Shown piece after piece: positions 22,084 through 64,000 of a stretch of 64,000 nt of DNA. The notes under the pieces are model-generated. The model was not told the DNA's origin. It made no database searches and saw only the letters and a list, made by a program, of their open reading frames with translations. How positions within the stretch are numbered: position 1 is the stretch's first letter; each line of letters opens with the position of its first letter. Source of the DNA: Liolophura sinensis (Eukaryota; Mollusca; Polyplacophora; Chitonida; Chitonidae); contig NC_088303.1 of the NCBI RefSeq assembly GCF_032854445.1, positions 16,315,501 through 16,379,500 of the forward strand, read 5' to 3'. Both the position numbers and the translations under genes were made by a program.

Positions 22084-22960
22084 CCTCATAACATCAATCC
22101 TTTTACTGGAATACAATACTTGAAGTTTTTCAGTTCTGTCATAGTTGGCCAGTTTCATGGTTGGAGTACACTGGATTACCCAAAGTAAGCTTTCCCCACA
22201 CATGACAAATATTGTTGAGAAGGACAATGATCTACACAGAGAGTACTGCCAGCTGCTTAATTACTGCCACCAAGGTCCAGATATGATTGGAAGCATGCAC
22301 AGGATTGCAATGGAGAAAATATTGTCTGAGAACGCATGGGGATGAAGTGTTCTATGACTCACTCCCAATGCTACTTCAAGAAAATCCTTTTGGCCCTCAA
22401 GGACATTGAGCAATGAAACGTTAAGTCCACACAGGACACAGAGACATCTGTAACCAGATACATAACAAATACACAGTTTTTATTTTATCAGAAGCCAACA
22501 AAGATTGTGCTCAGTTTGATTACAGGACAAGGTAACACTATACACTTGACTAAAACATAAATCATCCATGAAAATATTACACATGTAATCAGTTTTAACC
22601 ACATCTTTTTGGTGAATGCATTAACTTTCCTGTGTACATGACAGTAGCCAGCATCAGAGGAAAGTTTGATAACAGTGGAATCGCTGAGAGAAACAAAATG
22701 TCTCTTTTTGCCATTATCCTCATTATGCTCACAGTGAGCCACAAATGCTTTCTCGTGTAATGCTGGCTTGACCGACGGCACAGTCTCTTCTGTAAAAAAC
22801 AGCTTGATTTTCCTGAGAATAACCCATCAAGTTTTCTTTCCATCGCATGGAACCCCCCAAAATACAGTGGTTGTTCTGTTCTTTAACATTTACAGTCTTG
22901 CCATGCAGAACATTCAGGGTCATACAATTACCTCATTTCTTTGCTTCTCCCTGTTGAATT

Positions 22961-23307
22961 AGAGTAAGTGGGTGAGTGCTTGAGGTTTAACGTTGTACTT
23001 TTCAGTCGTATGATGACGAAGGGATCCTTAGAGTGCATGTAATGTGCCTCCTTGTTGCGGGAACGATTTCCACCATTCTTTTATCTAGTGCTGCTTTTAC
23101 CGAGACGCCTTACCGAAGGCAAGTAAGGCACCCTGCCCCAGCCATTATACTGATATGGGTCGTTGCACTATCCCCTTCATGCTGAAGGCCAAGCGAGGAA
23201 GTTACAGCTTCCTCTTTGTCGTCATAGGTGTGACTCGACCCAGGATTGATCCTGGCTCTACCACTCCCAAAGTGGGCGCTCTACCAACTTCACTATTGAG
23301 GCCGGTA
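22961..23307 (-). mobile_element. SINE family B, full length, reverse
   Basis: Reverse copy of the 10905-11241 element: GTGGGTGAGTGCTTGAGG, GGCAAGTAAGGCACCCTGCC, CCCAGGATTGATCCTGG. Flanked by TGTTGAATT at 22952-22960 and 23308-23316. Confidence 0.88.
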
Positions 23308-23592
23308 TGTTGAATTTGAAGATTGGTAATCAATTTGCAAAAAGGTGGAAGCAAAGGGACAATGCTTCCTTTTTTGGATTATGTGCTATTGAAAGACAGG
23401 CTAACAGTTCTCCCTAAGAATCACACTATTTCAAATGGAAGAGTCTGTGCTGTCAATCGCACATAAAATAAAATGTTAACCGAGAAATGTGCCTACATTA
23501 TGCAGGAGTTACTGGCAGAGCAGCACTTACTGAATTGGCTGTGAAGTTGAACACAGCCTGGTTGTCACCAAATAATGTTGGTTAATGTAACT

Positions 23593-23850
23593 ACTTATTT
23601 ATTTGACTGGTCTTTTATGCCGTACTCAAGAATATTTCACTTATACAATGGCGGCCAGCGTTATGGTGGGAGGAAACAGGGCAGAGCACGTGGAAACCCA
23701 CGACCATCCACAGGTTGCGGACACACCTCTCCACTTTCGACCAGAGAGGAAGCCAGCATGAGCTGGACTTGAACTGGCAGTGACCGCATTGGCGAGATAC
23801 TCTTGGGTTATTATGCTGCGCTACCGTGCTAACCAACCAACGGAGGCCCC
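23593..23850 (-). mobile_element. SINE family A, full length, reverse
   Basis: Complete reverse copy running from TTATTTATTTGACTGGTCTT through GCGTTATGGTGGGAGGAAAC to a tRNA-like head ending CCAACGGAGGCCCC. Confidence 0.85.
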
Positions 23851-24300
23851 AAATAACTAAATAAATGAAAGTGTACTACGTACGTAAAATAAATATATGT
23901 TTGCCGTGTCGCAGGTTTAGCCACATTTCTTGGTAGTAAACCGACTGACCGGCATTCGTTTGCTCTGCGATTAGCTCCTCCGTGTTTCTCGATTCACCAA
24001 ACGACCCGGCCGGCGTGCAACGCGTGAGGGCAAACCCTGCAGGCCATGCACAAGCGAGACCAAATCGTCCAACGCGAGGCAACGTGAAGCTGTATCACGA
24101 GGTTTTTCCTTCTTTCAGGCGCCAGGCCAGCTTTTTTAGTTTATGTAGAGAAAGCTGACTTTGAAAAACTCATAGCTGAAATGCTGAGAGTTGCGAAATT
24201 TAGGGTTAGGAAAGGTGTTGGTTCGATTTCAACCAACTCGTTCGCCGTCAAAGAAGAAAATGACTAGAAGTCGAGTGGTGGCGCCAAGGTACGATAGTCA

Positions 24301-24791
24301 ATGAGCCAATGAGATCAGCCAATATCCGAAATGGCTCGGATATTTTCGGCCCGCCGGCTAACTAAATCCCTGGTGAAATCCCTGCCCAAAGTTATACGTA
24401 TTCCCAAAAGAATAATGCACAGGCTGGTTTGTTTGTTACAGAAATGTTCAAAATTGTTCGTTGAAAAGAAAAACAACACAGCAGTTTTCTCATCAACGTT
24501 TAAATAGAGGAGAGATTTGTAATATTAATATAGACACAACTGCGTAGGTATACATATTTTGAGCACAGTTTCGCAGTGGTTTTCTACATGCTCCGAAAAT
24601 TGCCGGACTTTACCGATGAGCTTGAGATCGTGACCTTTGACCTTTAGACTTCATCGACATCAAAATGGCAGCTGACAGATAAACACTCGTTGATTTTGAC
24701 TGCAAACTGTCATTATTATGGTTTTGTCTTTCAACTGATGTACACTTTAAAAGAGACACTGTTTCAAGATAATCAAACAGGCGATGTTTAG
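24301..24791 (+). promoter_or_regulatory. Candidate promoter and first exon of the kinesin gene
   Basis: A CpG-containing stretch (about 23930-24360) ends in two CCAAT boxes 13 bases apart (24306-24310, 24319-24323). It is followed by a perfect DR1 (24631-24643), an ATGGCAGCTGAC start context near 24664 and a consensus donor TTAG|GTAAGT (GT at 24792). This could be a start-site exon spliced to 28730 or 33314. No transcript evidence. Confidence 0.3.
24631..24643. promoter_or_regulatory. Perfect DR1 nuclear-receptor element
   Basis: TGACCTTTGACCT is exactly the reverse complement of AGGTCA-A-AGGTCA, the DR1 bound by HNF4, RXR homodimers and RXR heterodimers. Occupancy is not shown. Confidence 0.45.
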
Positions 24792-26039
24792 GTAAGTCTG
24801 AGATAGGTTAACTGTGAGAACCATCGAAGACAGGCTTGTCAGATGTGCAGTAGCCGATGTTGCATTATTATGGTTCCAAATTAGCCTCGCACAGTACTGG
24901 TAGTGCAAATATGAGTCATGGGCATGAGACTTATTCTGGGTAAATAAGAACCCTCGTGCCTTCTAGATCTGTCCACACATCTTTCACTTTTACTGCAGTA
25001 CTGATAACTCGTTGGCTTACGGGCGGAAAATAGTCGTGCCGTATCAAATAGTGAATACAACCAGTACTGTAAGTGTAAAATGTCCCATTCTCATTCATTA
25101 AATAGGCTATATATTATTATCATGCAGTCAGAATGAATACACATAATTTATCAGGCATCGTGAGATAATAAATTCTGAAGACGTTAACTGAAAACCATCA
25201 AGTGCAAAGAAGCAGAAGAAGTAATGAGGGGGGAAAATAACTATGTGATACATTCCAACCCTTAACACTTGCCTTGTGGTTAACACATAGCTGTTTGTTT
25301 TTGTTGCACTGAGTGTGCTTTTGTGAAATATTGTAACGACATTCATCATAACACCGTGTCCATCTGTGACTCTCAAAAATATGGCGTGGATTCGATCTCC
25401 TTCCTACTCTTGGTAACCACACCATCTCTATTCATTTCTGCAAAATTTTCTTGGGGAATCTGGATTACCATCCTCTAAATTTACTGCCCTCACCGATGAA
25501 ACTGATCAGCTAACTGCTTAGTGGTCACATTGACTGATTGAACTTCTGCATTGCAAAGTGCCTCACCGTCAACAGCCATTTTAAAGTGTTATGTAACCAA
25601 CTTGTCGTTTTGAAGTGTAACTAAGTGTTTGAAATCCTTCAGAAAACTATGTTATTTCCATTGCTCTCTGTAAGCACCACTTCAATCTTCGTAATTCAAC
25701 CCAGAAGGCTATAAAGGTATATTGTATTTTTATGTAGGTTAGCTTTGTTACAGTCAGCTTCAGTGAGATGGGTTCCATCGAATTGGTGTTTGGAATTTGA
25801 GAAGCGAAGATGGGCTGAATGTTACAGCGAATGTCAGAATTTTAAAACAACACAATGGGTCCATCTAGATGGCCTGGTAAAGTTAGTGAAAAGGCCCAGC
25901 ATTCAATAAGAAATGCATGTTTTCAATAAAGCTTTCCATTATTTTGGATAGGACCGGATCAGCCCAGTCTGAATGTCTATAGTTTTTATTTGTAACTCTT
26001 CGTGCATCAGCATAAATACTGCGGGAAGGTCTGCTTGCA

Positions 26040-26150
26040 ACCTGCAGATGGTTGTGGGTATTCCCAGGGCTCTGCCTGATTTCCTCCAACCATAATGCTG
26101 GCCGCCGTTGTGTAAATGAAAGATTATGGCGTAAAACACAAATGAAGTCA
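26040..26150 (+). mobile_element. SINE family A, 3' part
   Basis: Contains AGGGCTCTGCCTGATTTCC, CATAATGCTGGCCGCCGTTG and GGCGTAAAACAC. Confidence 0.7.
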
Positions 26151-27049
26151 ATACAAAAATATCATAAAATAGATGAGTTATAGCATTGCATCTTTCAACA
26201 AAGAGGTTAAGTAAAGCTGCCATAGGTTTTAGTTTTTGAGATATCTTATGATTATGCAGTGTAGGTTATCTGGCACTAGCCGATTTATCACCTCACACCA
26301 GTTTTCAGGTTGAGAGTTTCCGTCATGTAATTGTGATGTCGATTTTTAATAGCTGAATATCATGGTTGTGTGATCTGTTGTGAAATTTAATACAACAAAC
26401 TAGTCAGGCAGGGTACACAGAGATCATGAAGATGTGATTACACTGTCTAACAAACTTTCACATGTTCTAACATGGATATTAAATTGTGCGTGTACTGCTG
26501 TCGTGTTTGTGTGCTGTGGAATGTTTGATGATCTGTCTGGAGTAGATGTACATGTAACTGTAAAATAAAGCAGCTGTGATTTTTTAATTGCTGATCTTTT
26601 GAGCCATACATACCTATTACATGCACATGTTTGTGAACTAATTTTTGCCAGTGTGGGCAAGAAAAGGGTCAAGATATAATTTTAATTCATATTTTTCACT
26701 TATTCAATTTTTTTTTTAATAATTTTAAAAATATTATTCGCTACTTTTATGTATAACAGCTGATTCTACAGAATATGTGACATCAATGTACAAGTGTCCT
26801 CATAATCACCATTCAATACAGCGGTTACAGTTTAAATACTCCAGATTAAACAAGATTTATACTTCATAAATTACATATAGTTAGACAAAACACCTGAATA
26901 TTATAAATCACCTAAATCAGTATCTGGCTATATAATGATAGGATAAAAAATGGCTGATCGACTGCAGCAGGTTAACAGAAATTTCCTAAGATAATGACAA
27001 GATTATGACAAACATTTCAATTGAACAGCTGGACTTATGGATTTAATTA

Positions 27050-27172
27050 TTTCTTTATTTGATTGATGTTTTATGCCATTCTCAAGAATATTTCACTTCT
27101 GCAGCGTCAACCAACGTCATGGTGGGAGGACACTGGGAATGAGCTGGGGGGAAACCCATGACCATCCGCAGT
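27050..27172 (-). mobile_element. SINE family A, reverse 3' part
   Basis: TTTATTTGATTGATGTTTTA then GCCATTCTCAAGAATATTTC and CATGGTGGGAGGACACTGGG. Confidence 0.7.
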
Positions 27173-28729
27173 GAGCTAATGGAAGACAGTTGTTCTTGCC
27201 AGAGCCTTATGCATTATGTCAGGCGTGGTCTGTATTTGTTGATTATGTGGAAATGGCATGAAGAACAAGTAAATGACTTGCTTAAGCCATGTCAAGATTA
27301 CAATTATCATCATTTTGGAATATAATTTGTTTGAAAGAAGAGAGAAAACCAGGTTTCTGTACATTAATCAGTGGGAATGTTTTTGTATCTTGCCTCTGGG
27401 AAGTACATGTAGGAGTTGATTAACCAAGTGATTTAAATTTAGAATTACATAACTTTAAATTCTCAACAAATTTGACCAACGAAGTTTAACATTTAGATGC
27501 AGTTTGATAAAATAGTCCTTTTGATTTTGGGGCCTAAAATTATTGATGTTATTGACTATTTACTATTGTTGATGTTCAACTAGGGACACATATCAACTTT
27601 GCAGAAATTATAAGATAACTGGTACATGTTGTCAGATTGTATTTGTAAATTATTTATTGGATGTGTGCTTGATGCTGTTTTCAAGAATTTCCAAAGGCTT
27701 GTCTTGAGAGTTAAGACCAACACCTTCACTGGCTGTCAATATAAATTAATGTTCAAGTGTCAATGGCAGGTTGAAAAAACACATCAGACTATGGGTATTT
27801 CCTTGGTATGAATACACTGTAAGGTAAAGTTATCAGCACTTGTTTCAGCCGAGAGTTTGTTTATTAATATGTTTTCTACATTTTCTATTGTGTTCAAATC
27901 TGTATGAGTTTCTCACGTGAGAATGGTTGAAGACATTTTTACTATAAAGAAAATATCACCTGTATCCAGATCGACGATGTAAACGAGTGAAATCTTGTGG
28001 TCAGCTGTGTGCAGGTATGACAGGTGTGGCTCATTCATTAGATATGACTGTGAGTTTAATGTTTGTTTGTGTGTATACTGACAGCTGATCAGCTACTTAA
28101 GGCAGTGGCTAACTACGACTGCTGCTGCACTCACCCTACCCCTCACATAATTAAGTCACTCTGATAATATATAACAGCTGCTCTGCTCACCCCTCACCAC
28201 TGCACAATGGACTCTGCTCTGGATAATCAATACTAACTACATGCTCATATCATAATAATACAGAACATGACCTAAGCTGAAGCTGGCTGTACAGATGTCC
28301 TTAGTCACTACCCCCCTGGAAAAAACAATGGTCCTGTCCTGTCTGTGTAATCCTTTGGTATGATTGGTGGTCATTTATTATGTGATGGGGGAAAGGCAGA
28401 TGGATGCAGGCTTTGTCATTGCTGCAATTGTCATGGTAATAATTTATCCGCGAGCTAATGTGGAAGAGATGACTGTGATTGGACGGTCAGTTTATTTGAT
28501 GTTGCCGGGTAGAGAGAGCGTCTAGGACATTGAGATAGTGTTAAGGCGCAGCAGACCAAGATTGCTGTCTGTATGACGTTATATATACATTAACATGTGG
28601 AATTTTAATGTAGTCTGACTAATTTATCCTAGTGCTGGTCCCCCATTGTGAATCGCACTGCAACCAGACAAAATGGAGAACTGAACTGTTCTTCGAAGGA
28701 ATATTATTTTTCTACTCTCTTGTTTTCAG

Positions 28730-29010
28730 CCTGGACATATTACAGTGCCAGTGGACTGTGTCGGAAGTGGCTTAATCACCAGAATGGCCGATGAGAATTC
28801 CTAAACATCGTGTAATTCTGCCCATTGCCTAAGGCGTTGACCGTGCTGACTACATCAGGCTGATTTCAGCAGCACGGCCTGACACTAGTCTTGGAGGTCA
28901 GACTGAGCTACTCTACCAGCTGGCCACAGATTAATCACTGCATTTATTGACCACTGGACATTTACCTGGGAGAACTCACCTGTATTCTCATCAAGCTAAT
29001 TACCTACAAG
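28730..29010 (+). other. Candidate non-coding 5' UTR exon of the kinesin gene
   Basis: A 281-base, GC-richer stretch between a strong acceptor (CTACTCTCTTGTTTTCAG) and a strong donor (CTACAAG|GTAAGAAG). It has no long frame but one short upstream frame, ATG GCC GAT GAG AAT TCC TAA. The first coding exon of the kinesin starts with an acceptor only 7 bases before its ATG, so at least one upstream UTR exon must exist; this is the best candidate seen. Confidence 0.45.
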
Positions 29011-31116
29011 GTAAGAAGTATGTTAATTATTGCTAGTTGTGAAGTGTATGTGTGTAATAGGGAGTCTAGAGAAGACAGGTATGTTGGTAAAGGGTATTAG
29101 AAATATGGTGCAGTTCAAGGGAGCTGGTCAAAATCAGTGATAAATCCGCAAAGAATAATAATGAGTATTCTGTCTATTTAATCAAACCTGATACTCAAGT
29201 CACCAGTTATGAGTTTCAAGGAACATTTCTATTTTCAGTATGCATTCCAATGAATTCATGGCTTGGGATACAGATTAGGTTTGCATGTAATGATAAAGAT
29301 GTATGCTACGTGTAGTTTGACTTAATGACATTAGTGTTTATAACATGGCTCTTCAAAACTTCAAAGTGGATATGAATCTATATGACAATCTTGAGAAATG
29401 AGATTGACTATTATGACCATGGTAAACTTATTCCGAACAGGATTTCAGCTGACGCTGATGGAAATCGATCAAGTTCTATGACGTCAGCTTGGGAGATGAG
29501 TTTGGGAAAAGGGACTGCCTACCATATTGAATTACCTAATCAGCATTGGAGGGTCTGATTTGAGAATCATAGATTATATATCAGTTGAAGGTCATGGCTA
29601 ATGTGCCCAGTTACCTTTGATAAGAAGAATGGACCCATAAATCATTTAGATTTGTGTCGGAAGAGGGATCTTCATATTTTATTATAATCTGTTGTTGGTT
29701 GTTGAACTGGGTTGTTCTCCAGCCATATATTGCATGATCCTCCTCGACTTAGTTTCTATTCAGTGTCTTATTGAACATTAATGAAGTTTTGTTTCATCAG
29801 TTTATGATAAAGGAAGGATTTCAAATCACTTGTGTGTCTGGAATGTGCACGTGTTGTGACGTTAAACAGAAAGTTGAGCACATGTCATCTAGATGATATA
29901 TTTGCTGAGGACTGTTAGTGTAAATCTTTTTCTACCACTAAAGCACTTTTCCCAGTGATTTCTGTTGATACAATTATTCTGAAAATGAATCTAGAAATTA
30001 TTTGTTTGTTAAATCATTAAAGATTCAAGCTTCATAAAACTGTGCAGATTATTTCTCTACACGCAATGCATGTAATTCTTTTAGAATGTTTCAAAATATT
30101 GCTTTACAGAGGTGATTGAATAGTTTGCATAGTTAGGGTATATCAAATTGCTGTATTTTCATCTGTTAATTTAGAATAACTAAATAACTCTGTATTGGAG
30201 AATTTGACATCCGGATCATATTATACTTGGAGTAAAAGTCTTTACATTTCAACATCTCTTAATAGATAAATCACGTAAAGTACACATGTACATGTAACTA
30301 AATTTGTGATTCTCTACACATTTAGAGTTTAGATTTTTAATACTTATAAATATAAGAAAGCAGTAAAATGAAGCAACAAATTTCAGAAACTCAATATAAA
30401 AGCCAAGGGACTTGTGAAGTGTATAATTTGCTGTCTTCTGAGTGTGTAACCATAGGTCATTCCCAATAAAATGTAAACCTGTCAGTGTGTCAGCTGTGTT
30501 TACAAGGTGTCAGTGACAGTTGTCACTGGATTATTGTAAGCATGGACAAATTATGTAATGGTATTAGATATAAGTACATAACCTAGCTTGACAGATGGAT
30601 TGATCTGTGTTGGTGGGGGTCTGGGGGGTGGGGGTCTTATAACCTGAGTGTTATACAGGATTCCACAGTGTGTTTGTAAGCTAAACAGAGCCACATGGTG
30701 CTCTTTTACTGTAGTACTCAGTAGATAAGGTAGGCAGTGCTTGATGATCAGTACAACTAGTTTGTAAATGTGGGTCTTGTCCTCTCTACATACTGAGCAA
30801 ATAAAGTCTGTGAAACTATTTGTCCATGATGTCACCAAAGTTCACCTCAGCTGTCTTTAATGATGATAGCTTCTCTATTTCTCTAGTACATGTATTTTCA
30901 TTTCAAGATATGGATGCTTGCCTTTGCTCAAACCAGTGCTCATTCCATCTCCTTTACACATGCTAACTAGCTGAAACACCCATTTTCAACAATTTGTTTA
31001 TGTTCCAAAGAGCTACCGATTTGAACATTTATAAAGGTGAGGCTGTGGATGATATGTACATTGTCCTACTTTAGGACACCCTTGTCTCCCTTTATTTTTA
31101 TTTTGAGATTAATTAA

Positions 31117-31670
31117 AGGAGAAGAAAACTTAAAACAATGACAGTATAGGCTGAAAAGATCACATTTTTTTCTATCTGATGGTGCCTGCTGCATAATTTT
31201 GCAATTTTTCCTCTCCATATACATAAAGTGTGAAAATGGCAATGCTGGCATAAATCGCTGAGTTCATCACATCCTCCATCTTTAACCTTGTGTTGCCTCT
31301 CAGCCAATGAGAGTTGTTAAAACTGCTGGCTTGTTCGTGTAAACTCGGAACCTACGTCCAACATTCCGGTTTCACGATCATCAAGCAGAAAACGAACTGT
31401 ACTGTTCACTACCTTCTGGGAAGAAGAGTTCTACCGGAAATGTACGAACTGCACTTCGGTGGTTTCTGACGGCAATTATCCTCCTGACACAGAAGACTTC
31501 AGGATTAGTTCTTAGGCAAAATGGAGTCGCCCACAGCGGATTTTGGCGATGACTTTATTTATAATTTATCAACTTGAGGTACATATTAGAATTTTTTTAT
31601 GGTATGCACCTGTGAGGAAATGCATACTCTTTTCAATGGTATATGTTTCATATTTACATTTTCTTCTCCT
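31117..31670. mobile_element. 554-bp MITE-like element with TTAA target duplication and gene-like core
   Basis: Terminal inverted repeats AGGAGAAGAAAA (31117-31128) and TTTTCTTCTCCT (31659-31670) are perfect over 12 bases and directly flanked by TTAA on both sides (31113-31116, 31671-31674). TTAA duplications are typical of piggyBac-type insertions; these termini are not the classic piggyBac ends. No transposase is encoded. The core (31290-31570) is GC-richer, with an AGCCAATGAG CCAAT box and an 18-codon frame at AAAATGGAGTCGCCC. Confidence 0.65.
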
Positions 31671-32120
31671 TTAACACTCCCTATAGTATTTGACACAGAT
31701 CTCTGATTTCCAAACTTGCACTGATATTCACTTCATTGCTTTTCAAATGTGGTATTAGCTTCAGGCAGTCACATCATTATGTCCAAGGCTGGCCTCTAGT
31801 TTGAACCCCAACCCACTTTTACATACAGGAATCTTCATGTAGGATAACCAATGTCATACATACATGTACATGTATATCATGCTATTTTTTTTATTACTGC
31901 ATATATCACAGTGTAAGCTTATTTACAAGTACCATCCTAGTATGTAACTATAGAGTAATACAATACAACAGCTTGACAATAATGTGTAGGAATCATCATC
32001 TATTATACACATGTAGATGTAAACCCTATATGTGCATGTTGATGTGATGGGCATATCATGCATTTTTGATTGTTACATTACATGATGGATTCATACATTT
32101 GCAAATACCAACCTGAGTTA

Positions 32121-32344
32121 CCGTACTGTAGTTCTTCAATCTTTTCGCCTGTTTGCTAGCTGGTGTTCATTTGAGCGTATTTTGATGGCATTGTTCTGTT
32201 TTGACGGATAAAATGAAACACGCCAATCCAACAAATGTAGTTTTGTCTCCAAAATCAAATTAAAAATACAATATATGCATAAATTGCACTGAAAGTTGCT
32301 CTCTCATTTGCTTATGAAAAGGTTGAGGAATTAGGGTACTACGG
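32121..32344. mobile_element. MITE-like palindromic element, about 224 bp
   Basis: The left end CCGTACTGTAGTTCTTCAAT plus CTTTTCGC is the imperfect reverse complement of the right end GAAAAGGTTGAGGAATTAGG plus GTACTACGG. The inner right half recurs at 11300-11410 and, inverted, at 34957-35070, so it is a dispersed family. Confidence 0.6.
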
Positions 32345-33320
32345 CTTGACAGTTAGCTTATCAGAACATGTAGATTTAGGTACATACAGTGTACATATTA
32401 ACACTTCTGATTCATTGCCAAAATTAGGCAATGTGATTTCTAGAAAATAGTGTACATGGGTAAAGAAATCTCAAATTTAGCCCATGTTATCACAAAGATG
32501 ACTTTTAGGTTCACAAATGATTCATGGTTGTATTTTATTTGACTTAATGTCTGTAAATAACATTATAAATCGTCAAAAGATTAGTTTGGTTGATTGGGTT
32601 TTGAAATTTGTCAGCCATGCCTCAAAAAGTTATTTGCATGCCTGGTTTGAAATATGGAACATTTTTAACCACTGGTATAAAAAAACATTGTGTGCATACT
32701 TGGTAAAACTAAGCCCAAGACCGTGTTGGCGCAGCTTTCCCATTGTTCCTGAAGCACCTTCAGCTTCACAAAATTAAACATGTGATAAAGATGGAATCTT
32801 TGCCTAGTTTGCTGTTTTGTAGAATGCATCATACTGTCCAGACATTACTACACATGGACTCTGAATGGCTGGTTACTTTTAACTCATCAATGAATCAATT
32901 TCTCTATACCAGCAGTGCTGTATTAGTGCCCACGTGTTGAAATACTGTTCATGATGACTCTTCTGATTTTGCCTGAAACAAGTCTTCAAAATTTAAGGGT
33001 TGTCTTCCCTGATTTTTTTTTTTTGGTTAAATGTTGTCCTTTCTGAAGCTGAATAACCCGTGGTCAACAAGGTGGCAGGTTTGAATCTACATGTATCTCT
33101 CGATGGTTTGGTGCACCTTTAAGTCAGGTGGTTTGTCAGGTACATTGTACGTAATGGTTTTCTCTGGACAATCTGATTTCAGCCACCCACAAGACTGACC
33201 GCTGTCACATGAGTGAAAAATTTTACATTAAACACCAGTTAAACAGATTTAAGTAAACAAATGAAGCAGAATATAAGCTGTTTGTCTAACATCACTTTCA
33301 TTTTCTCTTTCAGAACCAAC

Positions 33321-63899
<30,579 letters not shown>

Positions 63900-64000
63900 G
63901 TAAGGAAAATGTACACGAAAAATAGAACTGAGATGAATCTTGGGCCATCGCCAAAGTCACCAGTGTTGTGGCTGAGACATAAATGGCCAAGTACTTTTGT

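Larger units (their letters stand above)
24792..28729. other. Intergenic or kinesin 5' intron DNA
   Basis: Contains two SINE A parts and otherwise AT-rich sequence. 28080-28640 is more complex (CTGCTGCTGCACTC, TTATCCGCGAGC, ATTGGACGGTCAG) and could be regulatory. Confidence 0.4.
29011..33313. other. Likely 5' UTR intron of the kinesin gene
   Basis: Contains a perfect CRE (TGACGTCA, 29479-29486), the two MITE-like elements and a SINE-like tail near 33170-33245. It ends in acceptor TTCTCTTTCAG at 33313, 7 bases before the kinesin ATG. Confidence 0.5.

Overview
The window is animal nuclear DNA: AT-rich, with GT-AG introns, long gene-poor stretches, many tRNA-derived SINEs, MITE-like elements and minisatellites. 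The repeat content (a SINE family ending in a CGGCGTAAAACACC-like tail, frequent ACATGTA palindromes) and the gene structure suggest a lophotrochozoan such as a mollusc or brachiopod. This assignment is an inference; no marker fixes the species.

Layout. (1) 1-3860: upstream intergenic DNA with no convincing gene. (2) 3947-19908, + strand: a complete eight-exon PEX2 gene (298 residues, peroxisomal RING ubiquitin ligase). Its 9.1 kb intron 3 holds an unrelated, opposite-strand open reading frame of up to 768 codons (7050-9356) for an acidic, low-complexity protein I do not recognise. Two minisatellites flank the last PEX2 intron. One repeats the end of exon 7 plus its splice donor. The other starts in the last coding exon and fills the 3' UTR. 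(3) About 21200-33300: intergenic DNA and the likely 5' region of the next gene, with SINEs, MITE-like elements, a CpG- and CCAAT-containing promoter candidate, a perfect DR1 nuclear-receptor site and a likely non-coding 5' exon (28730-29010). (4) 33321-63899 and beyond, + strand: the 5' half (about 840 residues, 23 exons) of a kinesin-3 motor gene of the KIF1A/KIF1B/UNC-104 type. It covers the motor domain, neck coil, FHA domain, coiled coils and the start of the KIF1-like domain, and runs off the window end.

Most notable points: a 2-bp frameshift in a CT run of kinesin exon 22; a diverged duplicate of exon 23 that ends in a stop codon and may make a short tail-less kinesin; several tandem repeats that begin at, and copy, splice donors; kinesin exons whose first bases are themselves a donor consensus (recursive-splice-like); and the nested antisense gene in PEX2. 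I found no prokaryote-style system, CRISPR array or operon. The two genes serve separate functions: peroxisomal matrix-protein import, and anterograde transport of vesicles along microtubules.
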